This document shows positions 1 to 8,908 of a stretch of DNA of 64,000 nt, one piece after another; positions within the stretch are counted from its first letter, which is position 1, and each line of letters opens with the position of its first letter. A program made the position numbers and the translations under genes. The notes beneath the pieces were generated by a model, which made no database searches, was not told where the DNA came from, and saw nothing but the letters and a program-made list of their open reading frames with translations. The DNA is taken from the NCBI RefSeq assembly GCF_040117685.2, contig NZ_JBEDYP020000012.1:310001-374000 (forward strand), given 5' to 3'. This stretch comes from Gracilimonas sp040117685. GTDB lineage: Bacteria > Bacteroidota > Rhodothermia > Balneolales > Balneolaceae.

Positions 1-402
1 TCCGCCAAAAAGGGTTACAAAGTTGCCGATTTTTTCGGAACTGTGTGTGGAGTTATCAACCACTTTATCACCATTGGCAAGAAGGTAGGTAACTTGCTCT
101 GCTGCAGGCTGAATAAGTTCGTAATGCTGGAAGTATGAGTTATCATCACCGACAGCTTTCAGCCCAATTTCCGCATATCGTTTGGCGAGGTATCGTGCGG
201 CTTTTTCTTCACTTATTGTACCGGTTTCTCTTCCCTGAAGTGAATCGTGAGCCAAAACAGCAAGGTCGCTGTACAGGCGGTCTTTAGTGATTTCTTCAGA
301 GAAAGAATAGATAGTTGGTGGAGGGGTGTCTGGGCCTTTCTTGAAAATACTGCATGCAGAAAGGGAAAGGGCGAGTAAAACGAGTAGTGCTTTATTAGTC
401 AT
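1..402 (-). CDS. M28-type metallopeptidase lipoprotein, N-terminal part (runs off the window)
   Basis: The gene is read on the minus strand from ATG at 402 and is still open at base 1, giving 134 visible residues. The N-terminus is a lipoprotein signal (hydrophobic stretch ending LSLSAC, Cys17), so the product is probably anchored in the outer membrane. The following segment (LAHDSLQGRETG, then KAARYLAKRYAEIGL) is typical of the lead-in of secreted M28 aminopeptidases of Bacteroidota; the zinc ligands would lie beyond the window edge and cannot be checked. It starts only 14 bp after the scpA stop codon, so the two genes are probably co-transcribed. Family call is by motif resemblance; a related PA-domain peptidase is the main alternative. 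Confidence 0.75.
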   Translation of the reverse strand, partial: MTNKALLVLLALSLSACSIFKKGPDTPPPTIYSFSEEITKDRLYSDLAVLAHDSLQGRETGTISEEKAARYLAKRYAEIGLKAVGDDNSYFQHYELIQPAAEQVTYLLANGDKVVDNSTHSSEKIGNFVTLFGG

Positions 403-416
403 TAAGATAGTCAGGT

Positions 417-1160
417 TTAGTTAGCGCCGATGATTTCATCTACCGGCTTTAGGTCGATATAAAATTTTGTAGGGTCTTCTTCGAGAAACAAATTGATTTG
501 TTGCTCCTTAATCATCTCCAGGACAGCCAGGAAAGTTACAACCACATAAATCTTGTTCTTCAGTGTTGAACAGACTTCCATGAATGTTTGGCGGCCGTGA
601 TCTTGTAAGCGGTTCAGCACAAATTCGGCCTGTTCTTCAACGGTGGTGCTTACTTTCTCTACATGGTGAACAATGTTTTTGCGTTCAATATCCTGCAGCA
701 CCTTTTTGAAGGCGGCGATCAGGTCAAACATGGTTACGTCCTGCAGGGCTTCTCCTGTGGCTTGTTGCTCTACATCGTCGGCTTCAGGGTAACCGCGCAT
801 AAATTGTTTACGAACTTCCTCGTCCATATCAGCCATTTTCTCTGACATTTCCTTGTATCGTTTGTATTCCAACAGTCGTTGCACCAATTCATACCGTGGG
901 TCAGATTCATCCAGCTCTTCATCATCAGAGTCTTCCCGCGGGAGCATCATTTTGGCCTTTATCGACATCAGCATGCTGGCCATCAAAATAAACTCGCTGG
1001 CAACATCCAGGTCCAGTTCTTCCAGCATATGTATATAATCCAGAAATTGCTTGGTGATGTAGGAGATAGGGATATTGTAGATATCGAGCTCGTCCTTTTT
1101 GATAAAGAAAAGGAGCAGGTCGAGCGGGCCTTCAAAGTTGTTTAGCTGTACGCGATACAT
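417..1160 (-). CDS. scpA: Segregation and condensation protein A
   Basis: ScpA is the kleisin subunit of the bacterial condensin complex, bridging the SMC ATPase heads together with ScpB to compact and segregate the chromosome. The 247-residue length is normal. The N-terminal signature FEGPLDLLLFFIKKDELDIY (residues 9-28) and the helix with SEFILMASMLMSIKAKMMLP (55-74) are diagnostic. An acidic linker (about 76-90) precedes the C-terminal winged-helix region that contacts SMC. No scpB is visible nearby. The gene is divergent from the ECF sigma gene across 97 bp and is followed by the M28 lipoprotein. Confidence 0.95.
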   Translation of the reverse strand: MYRVQLNNFEGPLDLLLFFIKKDELDIYNIPISYITKQFLDYIHMLEELDLDVASEFILMASMLMSIKAKMMLPREDSDDEELDESDPRYELVQRLLEYKRYKEMSEKMADMDEEVRKQFMRGYPEADDVEQQATGEALQDVTMFDLIAAFKKVLQDIERKNIVHHVEKVSTTVEEQAEFVLNRLQDHGRQTFMEVCSTLKNKIYVVVTFLAVLEMIKEQQINLFLEEDPTKFYIDLKPVDEIIGAN

Positions 1161-1257
1161 ATCTTAAAACTACACTGTTAGAAACTAAATTTCTTTATTT
1201 TCTTTTGGTTGGTGAATGTTATTTTAGCATACACTTAATTTAGGCAAAAATAGGGGT

Positions 1258-1803
1258 ATGGATTACTCGAAATTTGTGGATGCCGTACTGGAGAATGATG
1301 AGGCTGAAGTCACCGGGCAGGTGAATGTAATCACTCCCGTGCTGATCAAATTTTTAATGGTACGTTTGGATGCTTCAGTTCACGATGCCCAGGACTGCGC
1401 ACAAAATACGCTCCTGATAGCTATAGAAAAAATCAGGGAAGACAAGATTTCGAACCCGGATGCGGTAATAAACTACCTGTTTACCACGGCCAAACACGAG
1501 TATTTTAAGCAGCTTTCCAAAGACCGTGAGGTTAATTATGAGGACCTTCCCGAGCACCATTCAGACAAGGCCGATCAGCTTAACCGATTGCTTGATAATG
1601 AGAAAATGAACATTCTGAGTCGCTGTATGGAGGCGTTAAAGGTTGATTACAAAAAATACATTGAATATTGGTTTCAGAATCCCGACTACGAAACTTCGGT
1701 GGTTGCTGATCATTTTAATATCTCTGTAAGTAATGCCTGGACCAAGAAACACCGGGTTATAAATGTGCTCAAAGAATGCTTCGAAAAAAAAATTAAACTT
1801 TAA
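1258..1803 (+). CDS. ECF-type RNA polymerase sigma factor
   Basis: A 181-residue sigma-70-family protein of extracytoplasmic-function size. Residues about 40-60 (DAQDCAQNTLLIAIEKI) match sigma region 2, which contacts core polymerase and the -10 element; residues 140-175 form a region-4 helix-turn-helix for -35 binding (TSVVADHFNISVSNAWTKKH). The middle is more divergent than in the classical RpoE group. It is followed after 89 bp by a membrane TPR protein whose N-terminus resembles an anti-sigma domain, so the two probably form a sigma/anti-sigma pair. A palindrome lies between them. Target genes cannot be inferred. Confidence 0.85.
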   Translation: MDYSKFVDAVLENDEAEVTGQVNVITPVLIKFLMVRLDASVHDAQDCAQNTLLIAIEKIREDKISNPDAVINYLFTTAKHEYFKQLSKDREVNYEDLPEHHSDKADQLNRLLDNEKMNILSRCMEALKVDYKKYIEYWFQNPDYETSVVADHFNISVSNAWTKKHRVINVLKECFEKKIKL

Positions 1804-1843
1804 CTGTAAGGAATTGCTTTTTCATCGCTCTAACTATGTGAGA

Positions 1844-1872
1844 TCAGAATGTATTTATAGAATACATTCTGA
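1844..1872. repeat. 12-bp inverted repeat with 5-nt spacer, possible operator or RNA hairpin
   Basis: The arms TCAGAATGTATT (1844-1855) and AATACATTCTGA (1861-1872) are perfect reverse complements separated by TATAG. The site sits between the ECF sigma gene and the following TPR gene, 20 bp before the latter's ATG. There is no T-run after it on the plus strand, so a classic intrinsic terminator is unlikely. It could be a regulator binding site, a processing hairpin, or a structure controlling translation of the second gene. Function is inference; the symmetry is seen directly. Confidence 0.6.
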
Positions 1873-1892
1873 AGTAATAGAAAAGCTTTAGT

Positions 1893-2702
1893 ATGGAAAA
1901 TTCGAGAGAAACAGAAATTAGACAGCAGATAGATGCCTACATAAAAGGGCAACTTTCGGAGGAAGAGATTCAGGCTCTGTGGAATGAGTTCGCGAAAAAC
2001 CCGGAACTGCTGGATGTTCTTGAAGTTGAAGTAAACGTAAAAGAACTGATTGAGCGTGAAGCATTGACCTCAAAACCGGAAACAGGTTCGGCAACCATCA
2101 GGAAACTACCTTCTTATACCTGGCATGTAGCGGCCGCAGCCGTATTTGTGATTATTGCTTTGGTGCAAATATTTAGAATAGAAACCCCTACTGAAATTGA
2201 TCAGTTTGTTGTTAACCGGATAGGCCCAGATCAGGTGGAAACCTCAGATGGCGTTCGGGCAGCAAAGGATATGAGAATTACGACCGCAGATTCACTACTG
2301 AATCTCGGGTTTGAGGCCATCGTCTCCGGAAATAAAGATCGTGCTCTTGAGCTGTTTGATGAAGTCATAAACCGATTCGATGAAGAGCCCTATGGTTCAA
2401 AAGCATTTCTCAATAAGGGGATCATTCTTTATAACGAATCCAATTATGAAGAGGCCATATCAGCATTTCGTGAAGCCGCCGAACGAGTTGAAGACAGCCG
2501 CATGATTTCGGAAAAAGCATATTGGTATTTAGGGAATGCCCTTGTTAATGTGGGAGAGCTTGAAGAAGCTCAAAAAGCGGTATTTGAAGCCTATCAACTG
2601 GATGGCATATTTCGTCAGCCGGCTTTCCGGTTACTGAAAAAGCTTAATGATGATCTTGGAAGTACGGATTATGAAGGTTTTGATGCACAGCAGCTCGAGT
2701 AA
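1893..2702 (+). CDS. Membrane-anchored TPR protein with anti-sigma-like N-terminus
   Basis: 269 residues. The N-terminal 55 residues (IDAYIKGQLSEEEIQALWNE) look like the short cytoplasmic anti-sigma helix bundle found beside ECF sigma factors in Bacteroidota. A single membrane segment follows (about residues 74-92). The remainder is periplasmic and carries tetratricopeptide repeats (about 130-260; ALELFDEVINRF, AFLNKGIILYNESNYEEAISAFREA). No zinc-binding HxxxCxxC motif is present. Location after the sigma gene suggests it holds the sigma factor at the membrane and senses an envelope signal through the TPR region. That role is inferred from context. Confidence 0.65.
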   Translation: MENSRETEIRQQIDAYIKGQLSEEEIQALWNEFAKNPELLDVLEVEVNVKELIEREALTSKPETGSATIRKLPSYTWHVAAAAVFVIIALVQIFRIETPTEIDQFVVNRIGPDQVETSDGVRAAKDMRITTADSLLNLGFEAIVSGNKDRALELFDEVINRFDEEPYGSKAFLNKGIILYNESNYEEAISAFREAAERVEDSRMISEKAYWYLGNALVNVGELEEAQKAVFEAYQLDGIFRQPAFRLLKKLNDDLGSTDYEGFDAQQLE

Positions 2703-2714
2703 AAGCTTCTGCAA

Positions 2715-4970
2715 TTACTCACTGTGCACCTGAGGTATAGGTTCTGCTCCTTCTTTCATGTGGTTCATCAGGAAGTCATGGGCACTCAGCTTTGAGTTGC
2801 CTTTCTCTTTTTTAGCACGTTGGTAGGATCCGTCTTCCATTAATAGCCAGCGCTGCTTGTTGTCATTAAAATAAATATTGATGACAAACTGCAGGTATTT
2901 CTTAAGCTCAACTTTCTCAATGGGAGTGATGGCTTCAACACGGGCATCCAGGTTGCGGTGCATCCAGTCGGCTGATCCGATAAAGTATTTATGTTCTCCT
3001 GCGTGATGGAAATAATAGATGCGGGAATGTTCCAGGTAGCGCCCTATAATGGAGTGAACAGTTATGTTCTCACTCATTCCCTTCTTACCGGGAATAAGCC
3101 GACACACCCCTCTCACAATTAAATCAATCTTTACGCCGGCAGCAGAAGCATCGTATAATTTTTGAATAATGAGCGGGTCTTCCAGGCTGTTCATTTTAGC
3201 AATAATACGGGCTGGATTTCCTTTCGTGGCTTCCTGAACCTCTTTCTCGATCAGCTCATTCATCTGCTTGCGCATATGGTTTGGTGCAACCAGTAACTTC
3301 TCAAAAGTTTGTTCGGGTGCATAACCTGTAAGCAGATTGAAAATATCGGTTACGTCTGAGCAGAGCTCTTCATTACATGTAAACAGAGCCAGATCTTCAT
3401 AGAGTTGAGCGGTGTCGGGGTGGTAGTTTCCGGTGCCAATGTGGCAATAGGTTTTGAGGCCGTCACTTTCTTCACGAACCACCATGGTGAGTTTGGTATG
3501 AATTTTTAACCCGGGAATGCCGTAACCTACATGCACACCAAAATTCTCCAGCTTTTGAGCCCAGTTGATGTTTCGTTCTTCATCAAAGCGGGCTTTAATT
3601 TCGACCAACACAGCCACCTGTTTCCCGTCCTCGGCTGCATTCATCAGAGAGTGCATCAATGGAGAGTCTTTTGATGTGCGGTACAAAGTCTGCTTTATGG
3701 CAAGTACTTTGGGATCCCGCGCTGCTTCTTCAACAAACCGTTGCGTTGAAAGTTCAAAACTGTGGTAGGGATGATGTACCATAAAGTCCCCTTTCTTGAT
3801 GACCTCAAAAATACTGGGAATCTCTTCTTCCGGATTATGCTTAAGGGAAGGATGTAAAACCGGAGTCCACACCCGCTCTTTGAGCCGGTTAAAACCGCTT
3901 AGCTTAGCTATTTCCATCGAATCAGCCAGCCCGATTGTCCCCTTCATTTCATACACATCCTGCCAGTTGATATTCAGGTTTTTGATAAGGTATTTCTTAA
4001 GATGCTTGGGCATCTCGGCGTCAATTTCTAGCCGCACAATTTCGGCGAATTTTCGTTCTCTCAGTTCACCTTCAATGGTTTCAAGCAGATCTTCGGCTTC
4101 TTCCTCATTACGATCGACTGAGGCATTCCGGGTTACCCGAAACATATGAGCAGAAAGGACCTTCATTCCCGGAAAAAAATGATCCATTTTCTCGCGGATA
4201 ATATCCTCGATAGGAACAAGAATTACTTTGTTTCCTTTTCTGTGGACCTGCACGTAGCGGTTTCGGTTGGCAGGAATCTTAAGTCGGGCAAAAGACTTTT
4301 CTTTAGTTCTGGGGTTGACCAGCTCGATGGCAAAGGAAAGGCTTTTGTTTGAGATAAAAGGGAAAGGGTGAGATTCGTCAACCGCAAGCGGGGTGATAAT
4401 AGGATATACCTGCTTCTGGAAATATCGGTCGCTGACGCTTTTTTGGTAATCGGTAAGCTCGGAATAGGATTTTATTTGAATGCCTTTTTTAGAAAGTTTT
4501 GGAATAAGGTCTTCAAAAAAACAACTCCGGTAAGCTTCAATCATACTCTGAACCTCATTCCGTACTGATTTGAGCTGATCGGATGGAGTCATTCCATCCA
4601 CAGTTAATTCTTTCACGCCTGCCAGCAGCTGACGTTTGAGTCCACCTACCCTTTTCTGGAAAAACTCATCCAGGTTGGAGCAAACGATGGATAGAAATTT
4701 CACCCGCTCCAGAATTTTATTCTTCTCATTCCGGGCTTCTGCAAGTACGCGCTCATTAAATTTAAGCCAGCTCAATTCGTAATTGAAAAAGTACTCGCTT
4801 CCAAAAATCTTCAGATTACTGGAGCGCAAATCCTTATGCATGCCCTTTTGCTTAAGGATTTCATTCTTTTTGGGATTGGCTCTTTTCTTGGCAATCTTCG
4901 ATTTTTCTGTAACTGATGGGTCAAAATTAACTTCATCAGGTGATAAGGACATCTTTTTCATAAAGGGCAT
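2715..4970 (-). CDS. ppk1: Polyphosphate kinase 1
   Basis: Reversibly transfers the terminal phosphate of ATP to polyphosphate. The 751-residue protein has the normal N, H, C1, C2 order preceded by a basic extension of about 50 residues. The phosphorylated histidine is His491 in GLKIHTKLTMVV; the second conserved histidine is His648 in LEHSRIYYF. The KARFDEERNINWAQ segment (459-472) is the other signature. Three in-frame ATGs lie close together (codons 1, 4 and 7), so the exact start is uncertain by a few residues. The gene is divergent from ruvB across 83 bp and converges with the TPR gene. Confidence 0.96.
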   Translation of the reverse strand: MPFMKKMSLSPDEVNFDPSVTEKSKIAKKRANPKKNEILKQKGMHKDLRSSNLKIFGSEYFFNYELSWLKFNERVLAEARNEKNKILERVKFLSIVCSNLDEFFQKRVGGLKRQLLAGVKELTVDGMTPSDQLKSVRNEVQSMIEAYRSCFFEDLIPKLSKKGIQIKSYSELTDYQKSVSDRYFQKQVYPIITPLAVDESHPFPFISNKSLSFAIELVNPRTKEKSFARLKIPANRNRYVQVHRKGNKVILVPIEDIIREKMDHFFPGMKVLSAHMFRVTRNASVDRNEEEAEDLLETIEGELRERKFAEIVRLEIDAEMPKHLKKYLIKNLNINWQDVYEMKGTIGLADSMEIAKLSGFNRLKERVWTPVLHPSLKHNPEEEIPSIFEVIKKGDFMVHHPYHSFELSTQRFVEEAARDPKVLAIKQTLYRTSKDSPLMHSLMNAAEDGKQVAVLVEIKARFDEERNINWAQKLENFGVHVGYGIPGLKIHTKLTMVVREESDGLKTYCHIGTGNYHPDTAQLYEDLALFTCNEELCSDVTDIFNLLTGYAPEQTFEKLLVAPNHMRKQMNELIEKEVQEATKGNPARIIAKMNSLEDPLIIQKLYDASAAGVKIDLIVRGVCRLIPGKKGMSENITVHSIIGRYLEHSRIYYFHHAGEHKYFIGSADWMHRNLDARVEAITPIEKVELKKYLQFVINIYFNDNKQRWLLMEDGSYQRAKKEKGNSKLSAHDFLMNHMKEGAEPIPQVHSE

Positions 4971-5053
4971 TCATTAATTAGCATGCGCAATTCGCTATAA
5001 AACTAAGTATAATTCTGTAAACTTAGCGTTAACAATTAGACTACCTCTATAAC

Positions 5054-6070
5054 GTGAATAATCCACTATTAAATCCTGAAGAAAAAGAAGAAGCTTTTGA
5101 ACAGACGGTACGTCCGGGTTCGCTTCAGGAATTTATAGGCCAGCAAAAGGCCATTTCTAACTTGTCCGTATTTATAAAGGCCGCCAAGCAGCGGGGTGAT
5201 GCGCTGGATCACGTTATTCTATCCGGTCCACCGGGACTGGGTAAAACCACACTTTCCTATATTATCGCGAATGAGATGGGCGTCAAAATTCGCCCAACCA
5301 CAGGACCAGTACTGGAAAAGCCGGGAGATCTGGCAGGTATGCTCACGAACCTGGATGAAGGAGATGTACTTTTTATTGATGAAATCCACCGGCTGAATCC
5401 GGTGATCGAAGAATATTTGTATTCAGCTATGGAAGATTACAAGCTGGATATTGTGATTGATTCCGGGCCTAACGCACGCAGTATTCAGATTGAGTTGAAC
5501 CACTTTACGCTGGTTGGGGCAACAACCCGTAAAGGACTGCTGACGGCGCCACTCCGCGCCCGTTTCGGCATCGATATGCGACTGGATTATTATGATGTTG
5601 AGCTACTGCAGCGAATTGCACTCCGTACATCAGATATCATGGGGATGGGAATAACCGAAGCCGGCGCTCATGAAATTGCACGAAGAAGCCGCGGCACCCC
5701 TCGAATCGTGAATAAATTACTTCGACGAACCCGTGACTTCGCCCAGGTAGAAAATCTGGATACCATCGACGATAAGATTGCTGACAAAGCCCTAAACGCC
5801 CTGGATGTAGATAACAACGGGCTTGATGAAATGGATATCCGAATACTAAAAGCCATCATCGAAAATTACGACGGAGGCCCTGTTGGGTTAAGTACCTTAG
5901 GTGTAGCCGTTGGAGAAGACAAAGGAACTATTGAAGAGGTGTACGAACCTTTTCTGATTAAAGAAGGTTTCTTGCAGCGAACCCCCAAGGGCCGGATTGG
6001 CACGAAGAAAGCGTATCAGTATTTGGATATTGATCCTTCTAAGACCGATCGTGATTTGTTTAATTCATAG
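5054..6070 (+). CDS. ruvB: Holliday junction branch-migration ATPase RuvB
   Basis: RuvB is the hexameric AAA+ motor that, with RuvA, drives branch migration of Holliday junctions. 338 residues, standard length. Walker A is GPPGLGKTT (58-66), Walker B/DEIH is at 109-112, the sensor region GATTRKGLLTAPLRARFG and the arginine-finger context are intact, and the C-terminal winged helix (GLSTLGVAVGEDKGTIEEVYEP) is present. The start codon is GTG at 5054; no upstream in-frame ATG fits. ruvA and ruvC are not in this window. Confidence 0.97.
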   Translation: MNNPLLNPEEKEEAFEQTVRPGSLQEFIGQQKAISNLSVFIKAAKQRGDALDHVILSGPPGLGKTTLSYIIANEMGVKIRPTTGPVLEKPGDLAGMLTNLDEGDVLFIDEIHRLNPVIEEYLYSAMEDYKLDIVIDSGPNARSIQIELNHFTLVGATTRKGLLTAPLRARFGIDMRLDYYDVELLQRIALRTSDIMGMGITEAGAHEIARRSRGTPRIVNKLLRRTRDFAQVENLDTIDDKIADKALNALDVDNNGLDEMDIRILKAIIENYDGGPVGLSTLGVAVGEDKGTIEEVYEPFLIKEGFLQRTPKGRIGTKKAYQYLDIDPSKTDRDLFNS

Positions 6071-6092
6071 CTTTTTTATCATCAAATCTTAT

Positions 6093-6100
6093 TAACTTTG
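6093..6100 (+). promoter_or_regulatory. Probable Bacteroidota-type -7 promoter box upstream of metK
   Basis: TAACTTTG at 6093-6100 matches the TAnnTTTG consensus known for Bacteroidota housekeeping promoters and lies about 85 bp before the metK ATG. The matching -33 TTTG element is not clear, so this is a suggestion only. No SAM riboswitch fold was recognised in the leader. Confidence 0.35.
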
Positions 6101-6184
6101 CAGCCTTTGTGAAGCGGAGATTATCACCAAATCACAATTTCCTAACCGAAAGCACCTTATTATTTCAAAGAATTTAGTTTACGC

Positions 6185-7309
6185 ATGAAAAACCTTTTTA
6201 CCTCTGAGTCGGTATCCGAAGGACATCCGGATAAAGTAGCCGATCAAATTTCAGACGCTATATTAGACGCCCTCCTCGCTGATGACCCCGAATCCCGTGT
6301 TGCCGTTGAAACCCTTGTTACCACCGGTTTAGCGGTGGTTTCCGGTGAAGTTACAACCGATTCGTATATTGATGTACAGGAAATAGTTCGGGATGTAATC
6401 CGTGAAATTGGGTATACCAAAGCTTCCTATAGGTTTGATTCTGAAAGCTGTGGCGTGCTGTCAACCATTCATAATCAGAGTGAAGATATCGCCCAGGGGG
6501 TAGATCGGGATGGAGCCGGTGATCAGGGCATGATGTTTGGGTATGCGACCAAGGAAACCCCTGAGTTTATGCCTATGCCACTTCAGTATTCGCACAGCTT
6601 ACTGAAAGAGCTGGCCAAAATCCGCAAACAAACGGATAAGATGAATTATTTGGGTCCGGACAGTAAAAGCCAGGTTACCATCGAGTATGGTAACGATGGA
6701 AAGCCTTCCCGCATTCATACGATTGTACTTTCAACCCAGCATGATGCCGGGGTAGAGCAGGCTCAGATTCAGGCCGATATAAAAAAACACCTGATTGGAA
6801 ATGTAATTCCGGGTGAATTAGTAGATGAGAATACGATTTATCATGTAAACCCAACCGGCAAATTTGTGATTGGCGGCCCCCATGGAGACACCGGACTCAC
6901 CGGGCGCAAAATTATAGTAGACACTTACGGCGGACGAGGAGCTCACGGCGGTGGTGCATTCTCTGGGAAAGATCCATCCAAAGTAGATCGAAGTGCGGCT
7001 TATGCTTCCCGACACATTGCCAAGAATATTGTTGCAGCTGGTCTGGCCGATGAATGCCTGGTTCAGCTGGCCTATGCCATTGGAGTAGTCGAGCCGGTAT
7101 CTATAAACGTGCACACCTACGGCACGGGAAAAATGAGCGATGTGGAACTGGCCGACAAAGTAGCCAAAACCTTTGACTGCACCCCACAAGGCATCATCAA
7201 GCGGTTCAACTTAAAATCACCTATCTACAGAAAAACGGCCGCTTACGGACACTTCGGAAGAGAAGAGTTTCCGTGGGAAAAGCTGGATTTTGTGGATGAG
7301 TTGGGGTGA
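6185..7309 (+). CDS. metK: S-adenosylmethionine synthetase
   Basis: Makes S-adenosylmethionine from methionine and ATP. 374 residues. The N-terminal ATP-binding signature ESVSEGHPDK (8-17), the methionine-loop segment GAGDQGMMFGYA, and the late signature DTGLTGRKIIVDTYGG with the glycine-rich GAHGGGAFSGKDPSKVDRS loop are all intact. The leader (6071-6184) carries a possible promoter box. The gene converges with the Wzi-like gene with only 12 bp between stop codons. There it borders the AT-rich surface-glycan locus. Confidence 0.97.
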   Translation: MKNLFTSESVSEGHPDKVADQISDAILDALLADDPESRVAVETLVTTGLAVVSGEVTTDSYIDVQEIVRDVIREIGYTKASYRFDSESCGVLSTIHNQSEDIAQGVDRDGAGDQGMMFGYATKETPEFMPMPLQYSHSLLKELAKIRKQTDKMNYLGPDSKSQVTIEYGNDGKPSRIHTIVLSTQHDAGVEQAQIQADIKKHLIGNVIPGELVDENTIYHVNPTGKFVIGGPHGDTGLTGRKIIVDTYGGRGAHGGGAFSGKDPSKVDRSAAYASRHIAKNIVAAGLADECLVQLAYAIGVVEPVSINVHTYGTGKMSDVELADKVAKTFDCTPQGIIKRFNLKSPIYRKTAAYGHFGREEFPWEKLDFVDELG

Positions 7310-7321
7310 TTGGCGGCTAAT

Positions 7322-8908
7322 TTATAAGTTGTATCGCAATGTTATATTCGTGTGATAATTAATCCACACTGTCTCATCCTGAAACAGGTAATTGTCACGA
7401 ACTGCTATGAATGCCCCTAAATTGAAGTCCAACTTTTTGAACTCACTTTGGTAACGTAATCCTAGTTGGTGCTCTATATCCTGAGGGGTAGGTCCGTTAA
7501 TATTCTTGAATGTTGTGTAGAAGTAGTCATCATTATATCGGGCTCGCTGGTATTCAAAAGTTAGTACATGATCACCCCAAACATAAGCTATATTAAGCAT
7601 GTCTGCCTGAGCACCAGGGCCGACAAAAGCTCCAATTATTTGACCTTTGTTTGTATAACCCTGTCGGTTAAGTGTATGTGCATATAATTTAGAAGGACTG
7701 CCAAAACTATCTCCTTTCCATACAGCCAGAGATACGTGTTCAAATATTAACCTGATATATCTGTCGTTTCTAAGTGGAAAATTATTTGAAAAACCATACA
7801 TGTAGTTTGTATACCTCTCATATTGTTCAAGTAAAGCGACAAAACCACCTGCAAAATCTCCTCTTAACCATTCCGCATAAACATTAAAATCGGAATTATC
7901 ATCTTTCCAATCGAAAGTCACGGAAATATTTTGATCATAATAGTCATTGGTCAATTTACCATTGACCAGTCTGTCGTTACTCTCACTAAAGAATTGTGAA
8001 AAAGTAATAAATCCGTCATAAAAGAAGTCTTGAGCATACTGGGTTTGCGTATAGAAAGTTCGGTGTATACCAATTGTTATTTCTTTCCAAAAACTTGGTC
8101 GATACCCTATGTTTATTGCAGAGAAGTATCTTCTATCATCTGCTGGGTCATTATTGAAGTAGCCTGACTCTTCCAGTAATCCCCAGTAAATATTTGCAGT
8201 TAATTCACCTAATGTTGTTTCTATTGGTTTTGAAGTACCCACTTTTAAGTGCGGTATGCCAGGGGCATTCATGCTCAAAATAAGCGGGTTATATATACCT
8301 GGTCCCCAAATCATATTCTGTGTTGATATGGCAACTTCTACCAGGTTTAGATCCAAACTGATTTCACTTTGTCCCGGAAAAAATTTTAAATACGGCTCAT
8401 TACCATATCGTATTACATAGTCAATATGATTACCAAAAAACGGATATTGATAGTCAGGGCTGTTTGTAAGGTCTTTACCAATGTAAAAGTCTTTGTTTTG
8501 GGCATATTGAACCATAGGGTTGATTACATAAGTTAATTGCCCCAGTTTTCCAGAAAATCCAAACCCAATGGTTGAATTTAGTCCCCGACCTTGCCAAGCA
8601 GGTCCATCATTGATAGACTTTGCATAACGTGAGTTATATACTGAATTAATGTAAACGGGAAGTGGATTGAAGCCACCCTTAACTTCACCTTTGCAACGAA
8701 TAGAAGGAAATACATTCAGGTAATCCTCCATACAATCTAATGAACGGCCGGAGATGATATCTTGCTGATCGTAAACAATGAATTGGCCTTTTACATGCCC
8801 ACCGAGAGTTAATACAATAAAAATAGAAATAAATAACCAGCTAACAGGAGTATTACGATAACAAGTAAAAAGTGAACTACTAAATGAAACAGGAAATTGT
8901 CTTGACAT
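7322..8908 (-). CDS. Wzi-like capsule-associated outer-membrane beta-barrel protein
   Basis: 528 residues with an N-terminal signal segment (about 22-41, SWLFISIFIVLTLGGHVKG) and many alternating aromatic strands expected of a beta-barrel. The motif WGPGIYNPLILSMNAPGIPH (about 195-215) and the LGQLTYVINPMVQYAQ region resemble the Wzi/Caps_assemb_Wzi family, in which Wzi helps anchor capsular polysaccharide to the cell surface. No in-frame ATG, GTG or TTG exists between the start at 8908 and the signal peptide, so its first 100 nt overlap the end of the upstream glycosyltransferase gene in another frame. The family match is moderately strong; the exact ligand is unknown. Lower GC than metK. 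Confidence 0.7.
   Translation of the reverse strand: MSRQFPVSFSSSLFTCYRNTPVSWLFISIFIVLTLGGHVKGQFIVYDQQDIISGRSLDCMEDYLNVFPSIRCKGEVKGGFNPLPVYINSVYNSRYAKSINDGPAWQGRGLNSTIGFGFSGKLGQLTYVINPMVQYAQNKDFYIGKDLTNSPDYQYPFFGNHIDYVIRYGNEPYLKFFPGQSEISLDLNLVEVAISTQNMIWGPGIYNPLILSMNAPGIPHLKVGTSKPIETTLGELTANIYWGLLEESGYFNNDPADDRRYFSAINIGYRPSFWKEITIGIHRTFYTQTQYAQDFFYDGFITFSQFFSESNDRLVNGKLTNDYYDQNISVTFDWKDDNSDFNVYAEWLRGDFAGGFVALLEQYERYTNYMYGFSNNFPLRNDRYIRLIFEHVSLAVWKGDSFGSPSKLYAHTLNRQGYTNKGQIIGAFVGPGAQADMLNIAYVWGDHVLTFEYQRARYNDDYFYTTFKNINGPTPQDIEHQLGLRYQSEFKKLDFNLGAFIAVRDNYLFQDETVWINYHTNITLRYNL

Noticed and set aside
6071..6184. SAM riboswitch before metK
   Set aside because: No conserved SAM-box core or matching helices were found; only a promoter-like box.
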